From Nitratireductor arenosus (GTDB taxonomy: Bacteria > Pseudomonadota > Alphaproteobacteria > Rhizobiales > Rhizobiaceae), in assembly GCF_009742725.1 (NCBI RefSeq), contig NZ_WPHG01000001.1:1-64000 (forward strand): 64,000 nt of DNA. Reading direction: 5' to 3'. Under the pieces are notes generated by a model. The model was not told where the DNA came from and ran no database searches. It saw only the letters and a list, made by a program, of their open reading frames with translations. Position numbers and translations under genes: made by a program. Positions 44,132 to 54,713 of this stretch are shown piece by piece. Within the stretch, counting starts at the first letter, position 1. Every line of letters starts with the position of its first letter.

Positions 44132-44170
44132 GGCCGCCCTTTTTCCCACCACGCGGGGAAAAGGGCGGCC
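44132..44170. repeat. strong hairpin between trpE(G) and the CDF gene
   Basis: GGCCGCCCTTTTTCCC (44132-44147) pairs with GGGAAAAGGGCGGCC (44156-44170) with one bulged base. There is no T-run after it, so it is not a classical terminator; it may stabilise the trpE(G) mRNA 3' end or act with Rho. It ends 12 bp before the next start codon. Confidence 0.6.
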
Positions 44171-44182
44171 CACCACGACGCG

Positions 44183-45091
44183 ATGACAACGAAGCACAAA
44201 ATCCGGCGTCTCGCTTTCTGGTCGATCGTCATCGCCTTCGCGGTGATGGCGCTGAAATTCGTCGCCTGGCGGATGACCGGTTCGGTCGCGCTCTATTCGG
44301 ACGCGCTGGAATCGATCGTCAACGTGATCGCGGCGGCCGCCGCCTACTACGCGATAAGACTGAGCCAGAAACCCGCCGACGCCGGTCATCCGCACGGGCA
44401 TCACAAGGCGGAGTATTTTTCCGCCGTTCTCGAGGGCGTGCTGATCGTACTGGCGAGCTTCCTGATCATCTCCGAGGCCTGGGCTGCCCTGCAGACGCCG
44501 CGCAGTCTTGAGGAGCCGTTCGCCGGCCTGGCGGTCAATGCGCTCGCCACGGTCGTCAACGTCGTGTGGGCGACGCTGTTGCTGCGGGTCGGATCGACCG
44601 ACCGCTCGCCGGCCCTCGAGGCCGACGGGCGCCATTTGATGACCGACGTCATCACCTCGGTCGGCGTCATTGGCGGTCTGCTTGTGGCGATGGCGACCGG
44701 CTGGCGCGCGCTCGACCCGCTGCTTGCGCTAATCGTGGCGATGAACATCCTGTGGCAGGGCTGGAAGGTGATCGGCCAGTCGGTGCAGGGGCTGATGGAT
44801 GTCGCCGCCGATCCCGAACTGACGATGAAGCTGCGCGACATCATCTCGGCCAATTCCGGTGGCGCGCTCGAAGTCCATGACCTGAAGACCCGGATCGCCG
44901 GCCGGGCCACCTTCGTGGAGTTTCATCTCGTCGTCGACGCCACGATGACGGTCGGCGACGCGCACGCGATCTGCGACCGCATCGAGGCCGCGCTCGAGGC
45001 CGAAATCCCGTCTTTGCGGGTGATCATCCATGTCGAGCCCGACGAGGAAGCCAAGCTGCCCAAGGGCACCAGCGCGGTGCCCTTTGCCTAA
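44183..45091 (+). CDS. cation diffusion facilitator (CDF) transporter
   Basis: 302 aa with six membrane helices and a C-terminal cytoplasmic domain. Metal-site motifs are SVALYSDALESIVNV in helix 2 and DGRHLMTDVITSVGV in helix 5 (two Asp/His pairs); the intracellular loop has HPHGHHKAEYFSAVLEG. The family exports Zn2+, Fe2+, Mn2+ or Co2+ by proton antiport; the HD/DD pattern suggests Zn, Fe or Mn without fixing which. Confidence 0.95.
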   Translation: MTTKHKIRRLAFWSIVIAFAVMALKFVAWRMTGSVALYSDALESIVNVIAAAAAYYAIRLSQKPADAGHPHGHHKAEYFSAVLEGVLIVLASFLIISEAWAALQTPRSLEEPFAGLAVNALATVVNVVWATLLLRVGSTDRSPALEADGRHLMTDVITSVGVIGGLLVAMATGWRALDPLLALIVAMNILWQGWKVIGQSVQGLMDVAADPELTMKLRDIISANSGGALEVHDLKTRIAGRATFVEFHLVVDATMTVGDAHAICDRIEAALEAEIPSLRVIIHVEPDEEAKLPKGTSAVPFA

Positions 45092-45271
45092 CGGCCGATA
45101 GGTCCCGGCGCGAGAGCCGCCTCTTTCTTGAAGCGTGAATGCGGACGGCGGCCGGATCGGCCGCTGTCTGCCATCGTTGCGCGACAGATTTGCCACAAAA
45201 TCATCACGGAACACGCTGCCGGTAAGGACGTTGTTGCGCCGAGGGACGCAACCAACCGAAAGGAAGCACCA

Positions 45272-45946
45272 ATGCGTAAACTGCTACTCGCCTCCGCCGC
45301 TCTCTCGGCCCTGACTCTCGGCGCCGCCCAGGCGCAGGAATCGCCGGTCAAGCAACCGGCAACCGAGCGTGCCGAAGACCAGATCACCACGCAGAGCACC
45401 AATGAGAACGCCGAAACCGGCGCTGCCGTCGGCGGCACCGCGGGCGCGATCACGGGCGCCGTGGTCGGCGGTCCGGTCGGCGCGGTGATCGGCGGCTTCG
45501 CCGGCGCCATGCTGGGCACCGCGGCCTCCGTGCCGCAGCCGGCGGTCGACTACGTGGTCGCCAACCCGGTCGAACCGGTGGTGATCGAGGGTGAATTGCG
45601 CGAAGGCATGACCATCCCGGCCTCGGCCGCGCTACAGCCGATTCCGGAGCATTCGGACCTGGCCTATGTCTATGTCGACGGCCGCCCGCTGATCGTGAAG
45701 GCGGAAACGCGCGAGGTTGTCTATTCGCCTGGCTATCTCGTCCCTGACGAGAGCGTCGCCTATGTGAAGGCCAATCCGGTCGATCCGATGACTGGCGCCA
45801 GCCTCACCCTTGGCGCCAGCGTGCCGGCCGAAGTTCAGCTCGTCCAGATCCCGAACGATCCGGCCTATGCCTATGTCTATACCGATGCCGGTCCGGTGCT
45901 GGTCAACACCTCCAGCCGCACGGTGGTCTGGGTGCAGGGCGGCTGA
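45272..45946 (+). CDS. secreted DUF1236 protein with glycine-zipper segment
   Basis: 224 aa from the ATG at 45272 behind AAAGGA. Signal peptide ending AQA-QES. A Gly/Ala-rich segment (AVGGTAGAITGAVVGGPVGAVIGGFAGAMLG) resembles a glycine zipper and could insert in membranes. Two DUF1236 repeats follow (YVVANPVEPVVIEGELREG and VKANPVDPMTGASLTLG, each with an Ala-Tyr-Val-Tyr turn). Typical rhizobial periplasmic protein of unknown role. Closed by the terminator at 45973-46004. Confidence 0.9.
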   Translation: MRKLLLASAALSALTLGAAQAQESPVKQPATERAEDQITTQSTNENAETGAAVGGTAGAITGAVVGGPVGAVIGGFAGAMLGTAASVPQPAVDYVVANPVEPVVIEGELREGMTIPASAALQPIPEHSDLAYVYVDGRPLIVKAETREVVYSPGYLVPDESVAYVKANPVDPMTGASLTLGASVPAEVQLVQIPNDPAYAYVYTDAGPVLVNTSSRTVVWVQGG

Positions 45947-45972
45947 TACCGCCTGACCCATCCGCAACGGGA

Positions 45973-46004
45973 AAGGGCGCCCGGTCTCCGGACCGGGCGC
46001 CCTT
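45973..46004 (+). terminator. bidirectional rho-independent terminator
   Basis: A perfect 14-bp stem, AAGGGCGCCCGGTC (45973-45986) and GACCGGGCGCCCTT (45991-46004), with loop TCCG. It lies between the convergent DUF1236 and fhs genes. The plus side is followed by GCCTTT and the minus side by a short T-run, so it can serve both. Confidence 0.85.
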
Positions 46005-46034
46005 GCCTTTACCCGAACGGTCGGCCGCGCGAGA

Positions 46035-47714
46035 TCAGAAAAGCCCCTCGATATAGCCGGCGTCGTTGAGCATGATCCGCTCCGAGGACGGAACCTTCGG
46101 CAGGCCCGGCATGGTCATGATCTCACCGCAGATGGCCACGATGAAGCCGGCGCCGGCGGCAAGCCGCACCTCGCGCACCGGCACGACGTGGTCGGTGGGA
46201 GCACCGCGCAGATTGGGATCAGTCGAGAACGAATATTGCGTTTTGGCCATGCAGACCGGCAGATTGCCGTATCCCGCCTGCTCCCATTGATGAAGCTGAT
46301 CGCGTACCGCCTTGTCGGCGATCGCCTCCGAGCCGCGATAGATGCGCCTGACGACTGTGTTGATTTTTTCGAATAGCGGCATCTCGTCAGCGTAAAGCGG
46401 CGAGAATTGGGCCGCGTCGCTTTCGGCGAGTTCGACCACCTTTTCCGCGAGCTCGACCGTGCCTTGCGAGCCCTTGGCCCAGTGCAAACACACCACCGCC
46501 TCCGCGCCGGTCCGCTCGACATAGGCCTTGACCGCCGCGATCTCGGCATCGGTGTCGGAGACGAAATGATTGATCGCAACAACGGCGGGCACGCCGAATT
46601 GCTTCACGTTCTCGATATGGCGGCCAAGATTGGCGCACCCCTTGGTCACCGCCTCGACATTCTCCGTGCCGAGTTCCTCCTTCTTCACGCCGCCATTCAT
46701 CTTCAGCGCCCGGATGGTGGCGACGATGACCGCTGCTGCGGGCTTCAGTCCGGCCTTGCGGCATTTGATGTCGAAGAACTTTTCCGCACCGAGATCGGCG
46801 CCAAAGCCGGCCTCCGTGACAACGTAGTCGGCAAGCTTGAGCGCGGTAGTGGTCGCGACCACAGAATTGCAGCCATGGGCGATGTTGGCGAACGGCCCGC
46901 CATGGACGAAGGCAGGGTTGTTTTCCAGCGTCTGCACCAGGTTCGGGGCCATCGCCTCCTTCAACAGCACCGCCATCGCCCCGTCGGCCTTGATGTCGCG
47001 AGCATAGACGGCGCTCTTGTCGCGGCGATAGCCGATGATGATGTCGCCGAGCCGGCTTTCCAGATCCTTGAGATCGCTCGCAAGGCACAGGATCGCCATC
47101 ACCTCGGAAGCAACGGTGATGTCGAAACCGGCTTCGCGTGGAAAGCCGTTGGTGACGCCACCGAGCGAGCACACGATCTGGCGCAGCGCGCGGTCATTCA
47201 TGTCCATCACGCGCCGCCAGGCAACGCGACGCGTGTCGATTTCGAGCGCGTTGCCCCAGTAGATGTGGTTGTCGATCATCGCCGAAAGCAAATTATGCGC
47301 CGAGGTGATGGCGTGGAAATCGCCGGTGAAGTGGAGGTTGATGTCCTCCATCGGCACGATCTGGGCATAACCGCCGCCGGCCGCGCCGCCCTTGACGCCG
47401 AAGCAGGGGCCGAGCGACGGCTCACGCAGGCACACCATCGCATTCTTGCCGATCCGGTTCAGCCCGTCGCCGAGCCCGACCGTCGTCGTCGTCTTGCCTT
47501 CGCCCGCCGGGGTCGGGTTGATCGCGGTCACCAGGATCAGCTTGCCATCCGACTTACTCTTGACCGAGCGGATGAAATCAGCGGAAATCTTCGCCTTGTC
47601 ATGCCCGTAGGGCAGCAGATGTTCGGCCGGGATGCCTAGCTTGGCCCCGATCTCCTGGATCGGTTTCTTGTTTGCCCCGCGCGCGATTTCGATGTCGGAC
47701 TTCACTTCGGCCAT
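46035..47714 (-). CDS. fhs: formate-tetrahydrofolate ligase
   Basis: 559 aa from the ATG at 47714. It makes 10-formyl-tetrahydrofolate from formate, ATP and THF. Recognisable blocks: [21 protein letters not shown], the P-loop region [53 protein letters not shown] and [11 protein letters not shown]. Full length, single gene. Supplies one-carbon units for purine and formyl-Met synthesis or formate assimilation. Confidence 0.98.
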   Translation of the reverse strand: MAEVKSDIEIARGANKKPIQEIGAKLGIPAEHLLPYGHDKAKISADFIRSVKSKSDGKLILVTAINPTPAGEGKTTTTVGLGDGLNRIGKNAMVCLREPSLGPCFGVKGGAAGGGYAQIVPMEDINLHFTGDFHAITSAHNLLSAMIDNHIYWGNALEIDTRRVAWRRVMDMNDRALRQIVCSLGGVTNGFPREAGFDITVASEVMAILCLASDLKDLESRLGDIIIGYRRDKSAVYARDIKADGAMAVLLKEAMAPNLVQTLENNPAFVHGGPFANIAHGCNSVVATTTALKLADYVVTEAGFGADLGAEKFFDIKCRKAGLKPAAAVIVATIRALKMNGGVKKEELGTENVEAVTKGCANLGRHIENVKQFGVPAVVAINHFVSDTDAEIAAVKAYVERTGAEAVVCLHWAKGSQGTVELAEKVVELAESDAAQFSPLYADEMPLFEKINTVVRRIYRGSEAIADKAVRDQLHQWEQAGYGNLPVCMAKTQYSFSTDPNLRGAPTDHVVPVREVRLAAGAGFIVAICGEIMTMPGLPKVPSSERIMLNDAGYIEGLF

Positions 47715-47916
47715 ATCGGTTCCTCTACGGTCGGTTTTCGAAGTGCGGCCGCTCCGCCCCCTCGCGGCGGGCATAGAAGCGCGAGAACCGGACACCCCGC
47801 CGTCCCGTTTCAGTCGCCGAATGCGCGAAATGCGACAGGACCGGCTCGCGGTGACGTGAACGACGTTGAACGGCCCGCCGCTCGTCAGCGCGTCCGCTCT
47901 CATTCACTGTACCGGG

Positions 47917-48462
47917 ATGAAACGGCTCGGCCTCGTTCTCGCAATCCTGATCCTCACGCAGCCGGTCCACGCCCGGCAGATGATCGAGGACTGGGTTGTC
48001 GACCATTTCAAGCCGCACGGCCCTTGGGAGACAATGTGCGACCGCCGCATGCGCGACGGCGCGCTGAGGCGCCGCTGTTATATCCGCTATATCGACGGAT
48101 ACGCGCCGGAGCCGAAATTCGGGGCCTCCTTCGCCTTTGTCACCAACGAAACGGGCCAGGGATTGCGCCTGCAATTCGGTTTCGAACCCGGCACGCGCTT
48201 TGCAAAGGACGGCTTCGTGCTGGCGCGCGGTGGAAAGACGGTCTGGCGTCATGACACGACCTTGTGCGCGGGTGGCAATGACTGCGTCCTGACCGGGAGC
48301 GCCGCCACCGCGCTGGTGGCAGCGTTGAGACAGGGCGGCACGCTCCGGTTCGGCTTCACCGACCGGCACGGCCGTAAATGGAAACGGGACTGGGAGGCGG
48401 CGCATTTTGCCGCCGCCTATGCGGATTATCGCGCCGCGAGCGCGGCACGCGACCTGCCGTGA
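47917..48462 (+). CDS. secreted IalB-like protein
   Basis: 181 aa from the ATG at 47917. Signal peptide ending VHA-RQM, then DWVVDHFKPHGPWETMCD with pairs of Cys (MCDRR, RRCYIRY, LCAGGNDC). This resembles the invasion-associated locus B family (IalB/Bartonella, common in rhizobia as periplasmic proteins). Divergent from fhs. Function unknown; family call is moderate. Confidence 0.6.
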   Translation: MKRLGLVLAILILTQPVHARQMIEDWVVDHFKPHGPWETMCDRRMRDGALRRRCYIRYIDGYAPEPKFGASFAFVTNETGQGLRLQFGFEPGTRFAKDGFVLARGGKTVWRHDTTLCAGGNDCVLTGSAATALVAALRQGGTLRFGFTDRHGRKWKRDWEAAHFAAAYADYRAASAARDLP

Positions 48463-48470
48463 CGCCACCC

Positions 48471-49592
48471 TCAGCGGTCAAGCACGCTTCTGAGCTCGAT
48501 CAGGTTGGAGCGAACGCGCAACACATAAAAGCCCATGGTGGCGAGATGGGTCGGCATGATCCAGCCCGCCTCGTTGCCGTTGGAGATCACCATCGGCTGA
48601 ATATTCAGCGCGGCGCGGAACTGCTGCTCCGTCCTGTTCCAGAGCGGAACCAGATTGCGCGAAACGATTACGTCGTCGAAATCGGCGCGCGTGGCATGCA
48701 GAACACCGTAATAGGCGTAGAGCTGCCCGTAGGCGAACCAGAACCTGTCGTCGGCGCGCGGGTCGAACCAGCCGAGATTGTATTCTTCCGACCGGGCGCG
48801 CAACAGATCCGACGTCGAGCCAATGTCGCTGGCTATTCGGTCGAGAAAGGTTATGAGATTGTCGGCCCGCGTGTCGAAAATCGCGTCGCAGGCTTCGAGG
48901 CGGTCGTTGAAGACATTCATGTCTCTGATGGCCGAGCGGTAAAAGCTCGGCGTCGGCGTTTTCGGCCCGAACGGATTGATGCCGAAATACCAGGTTTCCT
49001 CGTCGAAAGTGACGGCGCCGCGCGCGTCCTGCAAATTCTGGTCGATCTGCGAGGTCCCGCGCACGCGGCCGAGCGTATCGACCAGTTCGATGGCCACACG
49101 CCGCACGGCCTGGTTGATGCCGCGCTGGAAGGATGCCTGGTTGTCCATGAACGGCGTGTGATCCCAATCGAGCCCGAACAAGCCGAGCTTGTAGAGCAGC
49201 ATGGAAGATATCCAGGCGTTCTGATTGACGTTGAAGTCGATCAAGTCGGCAGTAAGGTCGGTGATCGCGGAGCGTCCGCAGCTCTTTTCGGCACCGACGC
49301 GGTCACCGGCGGCCTCCTCGCCCGCCGACAGGTTTCGCTTGTCGAAGCCGTACGCCACGACATAGTCCGGATCGAACCCGACCCAACGCTGCGTCTGCCA
49401 GAAGAAATACCCGTAAAGCCCGAGCAGGATTAACAGTCCTATTCCGATCGGTCCCTTGAGCAGCCAGCCGCGGCGCGCATACCAGCGGCTGGCGGCCAGG
49501 AACGGCCATAGGATCCACGCGACGAGGAGGCCGATACCGCGGCCGATCCACTCAAATACGCGGGTGAAAAACGCAACGATCGGATCAAGCAT
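48471..49592 (-). CDS. DUF2333 family membrane protein
   Basis: 373 aa. One membrane helix near residues 47-65 (GPIGIGLLILLGLYGYFFWQ) after a hydrophobic N-terminus. The blocks VAYGFDKRNLSAGE, NVNQNAWISSMLLYKLGLFGLDWDHTPFMDNQASFQRG and GWIMPTHLATMGFYVLRVRSNLIELR identify DUF2333. Most of it is predicted periplasmic. It lies 16 nt after the DUF6638 gene, so it is probably in the same operon. Confidence 0.92.
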   Translation of the reverse strand: MLDPIVAFFTRVFEWIGRGIGLLVAWILWPFLAASRWYARRGWLLKGPIGIGLLILLGLYGYFFWQTQRWVGFDPDYVVAYGFDKRNLSAGEEAAGDRVGAEKSCGRSAITDLTADLIDFNVNQNAWISSMLLYKLGLFGLDWDHTPFMDNQASFQRGINQAVRRVAIELVDTLGRVRGTSQIDQNLQDARGAVTFDEETWYFGINPFGPKTPTPSFYRSAIRDMNVFNDRLEACDAIFDTRADNLITFLDRIASDIGSTSDLLRARSEEYNLGWFDPRADDRFWFAYGQLYAYYGVLHATRADFDDVIVSRNLVPLWNRTEQQFRAALNIQPMVISNGNEAGWIMPTHLATMGFYVLRVRSNLIELRSVLDR

Positions 49593-49608
49593 GTGTCCGG
49601 AACCCCTT

Positions 49609-50895
49609 TCAGTCCGTCAGCCCATAGAGCTTCTGGCGGAATGCCCGCTTGTCGCGGAGATATGTGGTCTGGAGCGTGTCGACAAAATGACGCCGCCAGC
49701 GCTCGCTCAGTGTCTCGTAATCGCGGTAAAAGCCCTGCTTGTTGAAGACATAGCGCGAAACGAAGTCGTCTGGAACGAAATCGGAGATCAGCCGGCCGGT
49801 AAGCCAGGCATCGGGATGGTCGGGTTTGGCGCGCACGACCAGGAACCGCCGCTGCGGCTCGACCTCGTCGAGGTCGATTTGGCCGGTATGGGCGGCCTCG
49901 CGCTTGGCCGCGTTCAGGAAGGGGAACGCGCCGTCGCGTTTGATCTGATCGGCATGGCCGTGAATCCAGGTCTGCAGCCAGACCTTGTCGGCCCGGTTCA
50001 GATCGGCCTCGGGATCGACCTTGCGGATCAGGCCGCGTACCACCATCTCGGCGCGGTGTTCGAGATAACCCGAGCGGTCGAGCCAGGACTCGCGCGGCAG
50101 GTCGAGTCGGCCGGACTTGAGCAGAAAATCGAATACGCGCTCGGGGTCGCGGATCGACAGATAACTCACCTGCCAGGGACGCGAGCGACGAAAACCCGGC
50201 GCGTCGGGGTCGGAAATCACGGTGGTCACGTCCGGATCGACAAAGACGTAAAGCCCGCCGAAATGGCTGGTCCAGAAAGCATTGTGGCGAAAGATAACCT
50301 GGTCCGGCACGAGCGCGTTCTCGCGGATGTCGCCGGTCACCTTGGCGAGGCCGACCATGCGTTCCAGCATGGCGTCGTTACGCCACGCCTCCGGTTCCTG
50401 CCGCAATCGATCGGCCAACCTGCCGAGTTCGGCAGCCTTGCCGAGTACGTCTTCGGCCGACAGGACGCGGAACTCGACCTGGTTGATCGACAGCAGATCC
50501 TCGATGTCCTCGACCTTGGCGACGGTATCCTCGATCTCGCCGTAGATCACGTCCTTGATTGTCAGCGCGTCGATCGCGCGGCGGTTGCGGCTGAAGAACT
50601 CGAACATCAACTGGGCGGTGTTCGAGAAAGCGGTGTGCACGACGGGTAACTCGGCCTGGCGCGGCGACAGGATGATGAAACGCCGGTTGACCTGGTTCGG
50701 ATCGAGATAATTGTCGTCGCCGAGTTCGTCGGCCACCTGCGGCGAAAATCCAGTCCGGTCAACGTCGATCGCCTCGAGCGCGCTCGGTTTGAAGCCGAAC
50801 GCGACCAGCGCCTTGTTGTAGCGCGCGACAAGGTGCGGTTCGTCGACCCGCATCAACCGTCCGTAGATCAACTCGCTGTCGTAGAGGCGCTTCAT
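49609..50895 (-). CDS. DUF6638 family protein
   Basis: 428 aa from the ATG at 50895 (LYDSELIYGRLMRVDEPHLVARYNKAL). No membrane helix or signal peptide; probably cytoplasmic, helical. The DUF6638 name is my recollection for rhizobial proteins with this start located beside DUF2333 and an AAA ATPase. Function unknown. It precedes DUF2333 by 16 nt. Confidence 0.65.
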   Translation of the reverse strand: MKRLYDSELIYGRLMRVDEPHLVARYNKALVAFGFKPSALEAIDVDRTGFSPQVADELGDDNYLDPNQVNRRFIILSPRQAELPVVHTAFSNTAQLMFEFFSRNRRAIDALTIKDVIYGEIEDTVAKVEDIEDLLSINQVEFRVLSAEDVLGKAAELGRLADRLRQEPEAWRNDAMLERMVGLAKVTGDIRENALVPDQVIFRHNAFWTSHFGGLYVFVDPDVTTVISDPDAPGFRRSRPWQVSYLSIRDPERVFDFLLKSGRLDLPRESWLDRSGYLEHRAEMVVRGLIRKVDPEADLNRADKVWLQTWIHGHADQIKRDGAFPFLNAAKREAAHTGQIDLDEVEPQRRFLVVRAKPDHPDAWLTGRLISDFVPDDFVSRYVFNKQGFYRDYETLSERWRRHFVDTLQTTYLRDKRAFRQKLYGLTD

Positions 50896-51104
50896 CCGGT
50901 CCTTCCCGTTCGCAACACGCGACCTCGCCGGCAATTTCCGGGCGAGCGCCTGTTATGATCTAATATGTCGCGTTGTTTCCCTCAAGGCATGCTTCGCGGT
51001 CGCGGCCGCTTTCCCGACGGGACAAAGCGAACCGCGTGGCCGACGACGGGCGCCGAAAGACAGGCTTGCCCCTCGCCCAGGCGCATGAAACGCTAGACCT
51101 GTAC

Positions 51105-52673
51105 ATGGCAGGGGACAAAAGACTTTTGATAAGCCTTCTCAAATGGTTGTTTGGCGTTTTGGCCAGCTTTGCCCTGCTGGTCGTCGCAGCGCGCCTGCTC
51201 TTTCCCCTCCCCGACCTGCAAGCGCGCGCGCCGAGCGCGGCCATTCCTTTGTCGAAGGATACGGCCTGGGGGCGAGGCCTGGCCGCGGCGGCCCGTGACC
51301 ACCCGGGAAAATCCGGGGTTGTGCCGCTCGCCACCGGACACGAGGCGCTGGCGAGCCGGCTTCTTCTGACGGCTCAAGCGGAACGCTCGCTCGACGTACA
51401 ATACTATATTTGGCACGACGACATCTCCGGCCGCCTCCTGCTGCGCGCGCTGGCGGACGCCGCGCGGCGCGGCGTGCGCGTGCGCCTGCTGCTCGACGAC
51501 AACGGCGTTTCGGGAATGGACGCTACACTTGCCGCCCTGAACGCGCAGGACAATGTCGAGGTACGCCTGTTCAACCCGTCGAGGGTGCGCCGGCCGAAGC
51601 TAGCGGGTTACCTGTTTGACTTTTTCCGCATGAACCGGCGCATGCACAACAAGGCCTTCATTGTCGACGGCGCAGCGGCGATCATCGGTGGACGCAATGT
51701 CGGCGACGAATATTTCAGCATCGGCGAACAGAATTATTTTCTCGACCTCGACGTACTAGCGGCCGGTTCGGTGGTGTCGGAAACGGCGGTGAATTTCGAT
51801 CTCTACTGGAATAGCGGTTCCGCCTATCCGATCGACGCGGTCGCCCCCGACGCCGACACGCGTCTGCCGGACTGGCTGATGGCCGGCGGTGCCTCGCCGG
51901 AAGCCGAATGGCTGAAGCGGATGCCGGAGCTGGAAGCGTCCGCCGCGGGACGACTGAACAGCGGCGACATCGTCCTGGAATGGACCGATGCCCGGCTTTT
52001 CAGCGATCCGCCCTCGAAAGGGCTCGGCAAGGCAAAACCCGGCGAGCTGATGATCAGCCAGCTCAACTCCGTTCTCGGTCCGGTCAGGAAAAAGCTGGAT
52101 GTGATCTCGGCCTATTTCATCCCCGGCAAGAAGGGCACGGACTATTTCAGGTCGGTCCGGAGTGCGGGCACCGAGGTCAACATCCTCACCAACGCGCTCA
52201 AATCGACCGACGTCGCGATGGTCCATGCCGGCTACAGCAAATATCGCCGTCGCCTGCTGGAAGCCGGCATCGCGCTTTACGAACTCAAACCCAGACCCGG
52301 CATGCCCGACGGCGCCTCCGAATTGTCGGCGTCCGGCTCATCGGGCTCCAGCCTGCATGCCAAGACCCTGAGCGTCGACGGGCAGCGCGTCTTCGTCGGC
52401 TCGTTCAATTTCGACCCGCGCTCGGTCTATCTCAACTGCGAAATGGGTTTTCTGATCGAAAGCGCGTCGATGGCCCGGCACATTCACGAGGCGTTCACAC
52501 GCGACATAGCCAGAAACGCCTACCGGGTTGAGTTGCACGACGGCGAATTGCGCTGGATCGAGACCGGTCCCGACGGTGCAACCACGGTGCTTGAAACCGA
52601 ACCGGACGCATCGCTGGTCGACCGGATCATGCTCACCGTGTTCGGCTGGTTGCCGATCGAGTGGCTGCTTTAA
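51105..52673 (+). CDS. phospholipase D-family protein (cardiolipin synthase-like)
   Basis: 522 aa from the ATG at 51105. N-terminal membrane helix (LISLLKWLFGVLASFALLVV), then two HKD motifs, HNKAFIVDGAAAIIGGRN (about residue 180) and HAKTLSVDGQRVFVGSFN (about 418). Each is preceded by DVQYYIWHD-type or LDVISAYFIPG strands. Both active sites are intact. It may make or hydrolyse phospholipids at the inner membrane, for example a cardiolipin synthase C-type enzyme. It is on the opposite strand to the surrounding gene set. Confidence 0.88.
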   Translation: MAGDKRLLISLLKWLFGVLASFALLVVAARLLFPLPDLQARAPSAAIPLSKDTAWGRGLAAAARDHPGKSGVVPLATGHEALASRLLLTAQAERSLDVQYYIWHDDISGRLLLRALADAARRGVRVRLLLDDNGVSGMDATLAALNAQDNVEVRLFNPSRVRRPKLAGYLFDFFRMNRRMHNKAFIVDGAAAIIGGRNVGDEYFSIGEQNYFLDLDVLAAGSVVSETAVNFDLYWNSGSAYPIDAVAPDADTRLPDWLMAGGASPEAEWLKRMPELEASAAGRLNSGDIVLEWTDARLFSDPPSKGLGKAKPGELMISQLNSVLGPVRKKLDVISAYFIPGKKGTDYFRSVRSAGTEVNILTNALKSTDVAMVHAGYSKYRRRLLEAGIALYELKPRPGMPDGASELSASGSSGSSLHAKTLSVDGQRVFVGSFNFDPRSVYLNCEMGFLIESASMARHIHEAFTRDIARNAYRVELHDGELRWIETGPDGATTVLETEPDASLVDRIMLTVFGWLPIEWLL

Positions 52674-52802
52674 CCGTGACGGGTTTCAGGCGGTAGGGCA
52701 GTCGTTTCTCCCGACGGCACACAGGCCCGCTCCCGGTCGATACGCTGCCTCGCTCGCGGGAGAGCAGACAAAGGATCATGTCGGCGCCCGCCTCGCGGCC
52801 CG

Positions 52803-54713
52803 TCACGCGTTCCACGTTCCCTTTGCTTTCATCTGCTCAACCTCGCGCAGCGCGCGCTCGCGCAGGCGCGCGTCGCGGATCATGGTCGAGACCGCGACGT
52901 CGTCGGAGCGATCGGAATAGCGGAATTCGGAATCGGCGTAGCGGTTGATCTCCTGCATGACCATCGCCATCGTGAAGGGGCCGCGCAGTTCCTCGATCAT
53001 GGCTTTCTTGTCGTCATAGGGCTTGTGCATGAAGGTTTCGGGGTTTTCGAACCAGTCGTCGGGCAGTTCGATATCCATGGCACGCATCTTGATTGCGTCG
53101 GTGATGTTCTTGATCGCCCGGCCGGTAAAACGCGGCTCCGCCTCCTTGATGAGATGCAGGTAAGAGCCGACATCGGCCATCGAGCGCGGCTCGCCATATT
53201 GGTCGAGATAACGCTCATAGACCTTCTGCAAGCCTTCTTCCTGCGGCTTGGAATGCTGCTCGTAGGCCGTGTTGACGGCGCGCTGGATCACCTGGGCGTC
53301 GAACAGATCGTGCTCGCCGAGCGGAATGCCGTGATTCTTGCCGGCCAGAAGCACGAAAATGTCGATATAGTCGTCGCGCGTCTGCGGCCCGTCGACCAGC
53401 CAGCGCGCCCCGGCCCGCTGCCTGAGCGCGTCGTCGACATTTTCGGGATAGTTGGAAAACATGCCGAAGGAGCAATTGCCGCGCACAACCGTCGAGGCGC
53501 CGGCGAAACTTTCCATCAAAACGCCGGTGATCTCCTGCTGGCCGGCCGAGGCGCGATCGTCGGAGCGCTTGGCGGCAACCTGATCGATATCGTCGACCGT
53601 GCCAAAGCCGATGGCGCGCGGATTGACGACGTTGTTGACGAACTGCTTGCAGTTCTGGCCCGATTTGCCCTGGTAGGAGGAAATCTGGTCGACGCCGAAA
53701 TTCTCGTAATGGAACGGGTAGCCGGCAATCTGGCAGTAATCGTTGATCAGCCCAGCGGTCATCTGGATCAGGATCGTCTTGCCGGTGCCGGGCGCGCCAT
53801 CGCCGATAAAGGTGAACAAAAAACCGCCGAGTTCGACGAACGGGTTCAACTGACGGTCGAAATCATAGGCCATCAGCATCTTGGCGAGCTTCATGGCCTG
53901 ATATTTGGCGATATGGTTGCCGACGATCTCGTTCGGTTTCTTGAACGTCATCACCAGCGGCTTGCGCTTCTGGCCCGGCGCCACGTCGAACCCGTCAAGG
54001 GTGAAATCGTCCTGGTCGATGCGGATATGCGCGTCCTCGAACGGCCCCAGCCCGTCGAAACGGCCCTTGCGCGCCAGCAGACCCTCGACCGCCTCGCGGG
54101 CAAAGGCGCGGGCGCGGCTCAACAGATCCTGATCGTCCTTGGCGCCGGCAATCGCGGCATCGAGGCCGGCGATCATCGACTTCACCGCATCCTGCGGCGT
54201 GTCGAACAGGAAATCCGGTTCCTCGACGTCGTTGGGCGCCTCGGCGTCGCTTTCAATGGTCTGCAAGAGGTAGCAGGCCAGGCTGAAGGCGGCGACATAG
54301 GCCGACGCCGACAACAGCCGCTTGAAGCGCTGCGCCTCCTCGCCGTCCAGCGGCGCGCGGCTGTTTTTGGCCTGCAGGCTTTCCAATTCGCTGGAGCGGG
54401 CGAAAACGTCGCCGACCGCCAGCGCGACCGCCAGCCCGCGGCGGGCGCGGAAAAGCAGCGTATGCTGCGGGATCGACATCATCACGTCGTCGGCGCGGAC
54501 GGCGGCAACCGACTTGGCGAATTCGACCTCGCGCGTGCGGCGCACCGAGCCGGTCGACACCGTGGAGACGAAGCGGCGCCCCGTGCCGGCAAGCGCGGTC
54601 GAGGAGCGGCCGCCGCCATCCTCCATCACGATGATGCGGGTGATCATAGCCTGCGCGACGGCGCGGTGCTTTTCGATATCGGCTTCGCCGATCGTGGTCA
54701 GGCCGGCATCCAT
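52803..54713 (-). CDS. AAA-type ATPase of unknown role
   Basis: 636 aa. Walker A is GDGAPGTGKT near residue 303, and the Walker B-like AIGFGTVDDIDQVA is near 370. Also present: an FGMFSNYPENVDDALRQRAGARW segment like an arginine-finger region, and a C-terminal helical part. The N-terminal 250 residues are helical and have no recognised domain. It is followed upstream by the 381-aa unknown and the TelA-like gene on the same strand, a set that recurs in Rhizobiales in my memory. It could be a chaperone-like remodeller of those partners. Confidence 0.8.
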   Translation of the reverse strand: MDAGLTTIGEADIEKHRAVAQAMITRIIVMEDGGGRSSTALAGTGRRFVSTVSTGSVRRTREVEFAKSVAAVRADDVMMSIPQHTLLFRARRGLAVALAVGDVFARSSELESLQAKNSRAPLDGEEAQRFKRLLSASAYVAAFSLACYLLQTIESDAEAPNDVEEPDFLFDTPQDAVKSMIAGLDAAIAGAKDDQDLLSRARAFAREAVEGLLARKGRFDGLGPFEDAHIRIDQDDFTLDGFDVAPGQKRKPLVMTFKKPNEIVGNHIAKYQAMKLAKMLMAYDFDRQLNPFVELGGFLFTFIGDGAPGTGKTILIQMTAGLINDYCQIAGYPFHYENFGVDQISSYQGKSGQNCKQFVNNVVNPRAIGFGTVDDIDQVAAKRSDDRASAGQQEITGVLMESFAGASTVVRGNCSFGMFSNYPENVDDALRQRAGARWLVDGPQTRDDYIDIFVLLAGKNHGIPLGEHDLFDAQVIQRAVNTAYEQHSKPQEEGLQKVYERYLDQYGEPRSMADVGSYLHLIKEAEPRFTGRAIKNITDAIKMRAMDIELPDDWFENPETFMHKPYDDKKAMIEELRGPFTMAMVMQEINRYADSEFRYSDRSDDVAVSTMIRDARLRERALREVEQMKAKGTWNA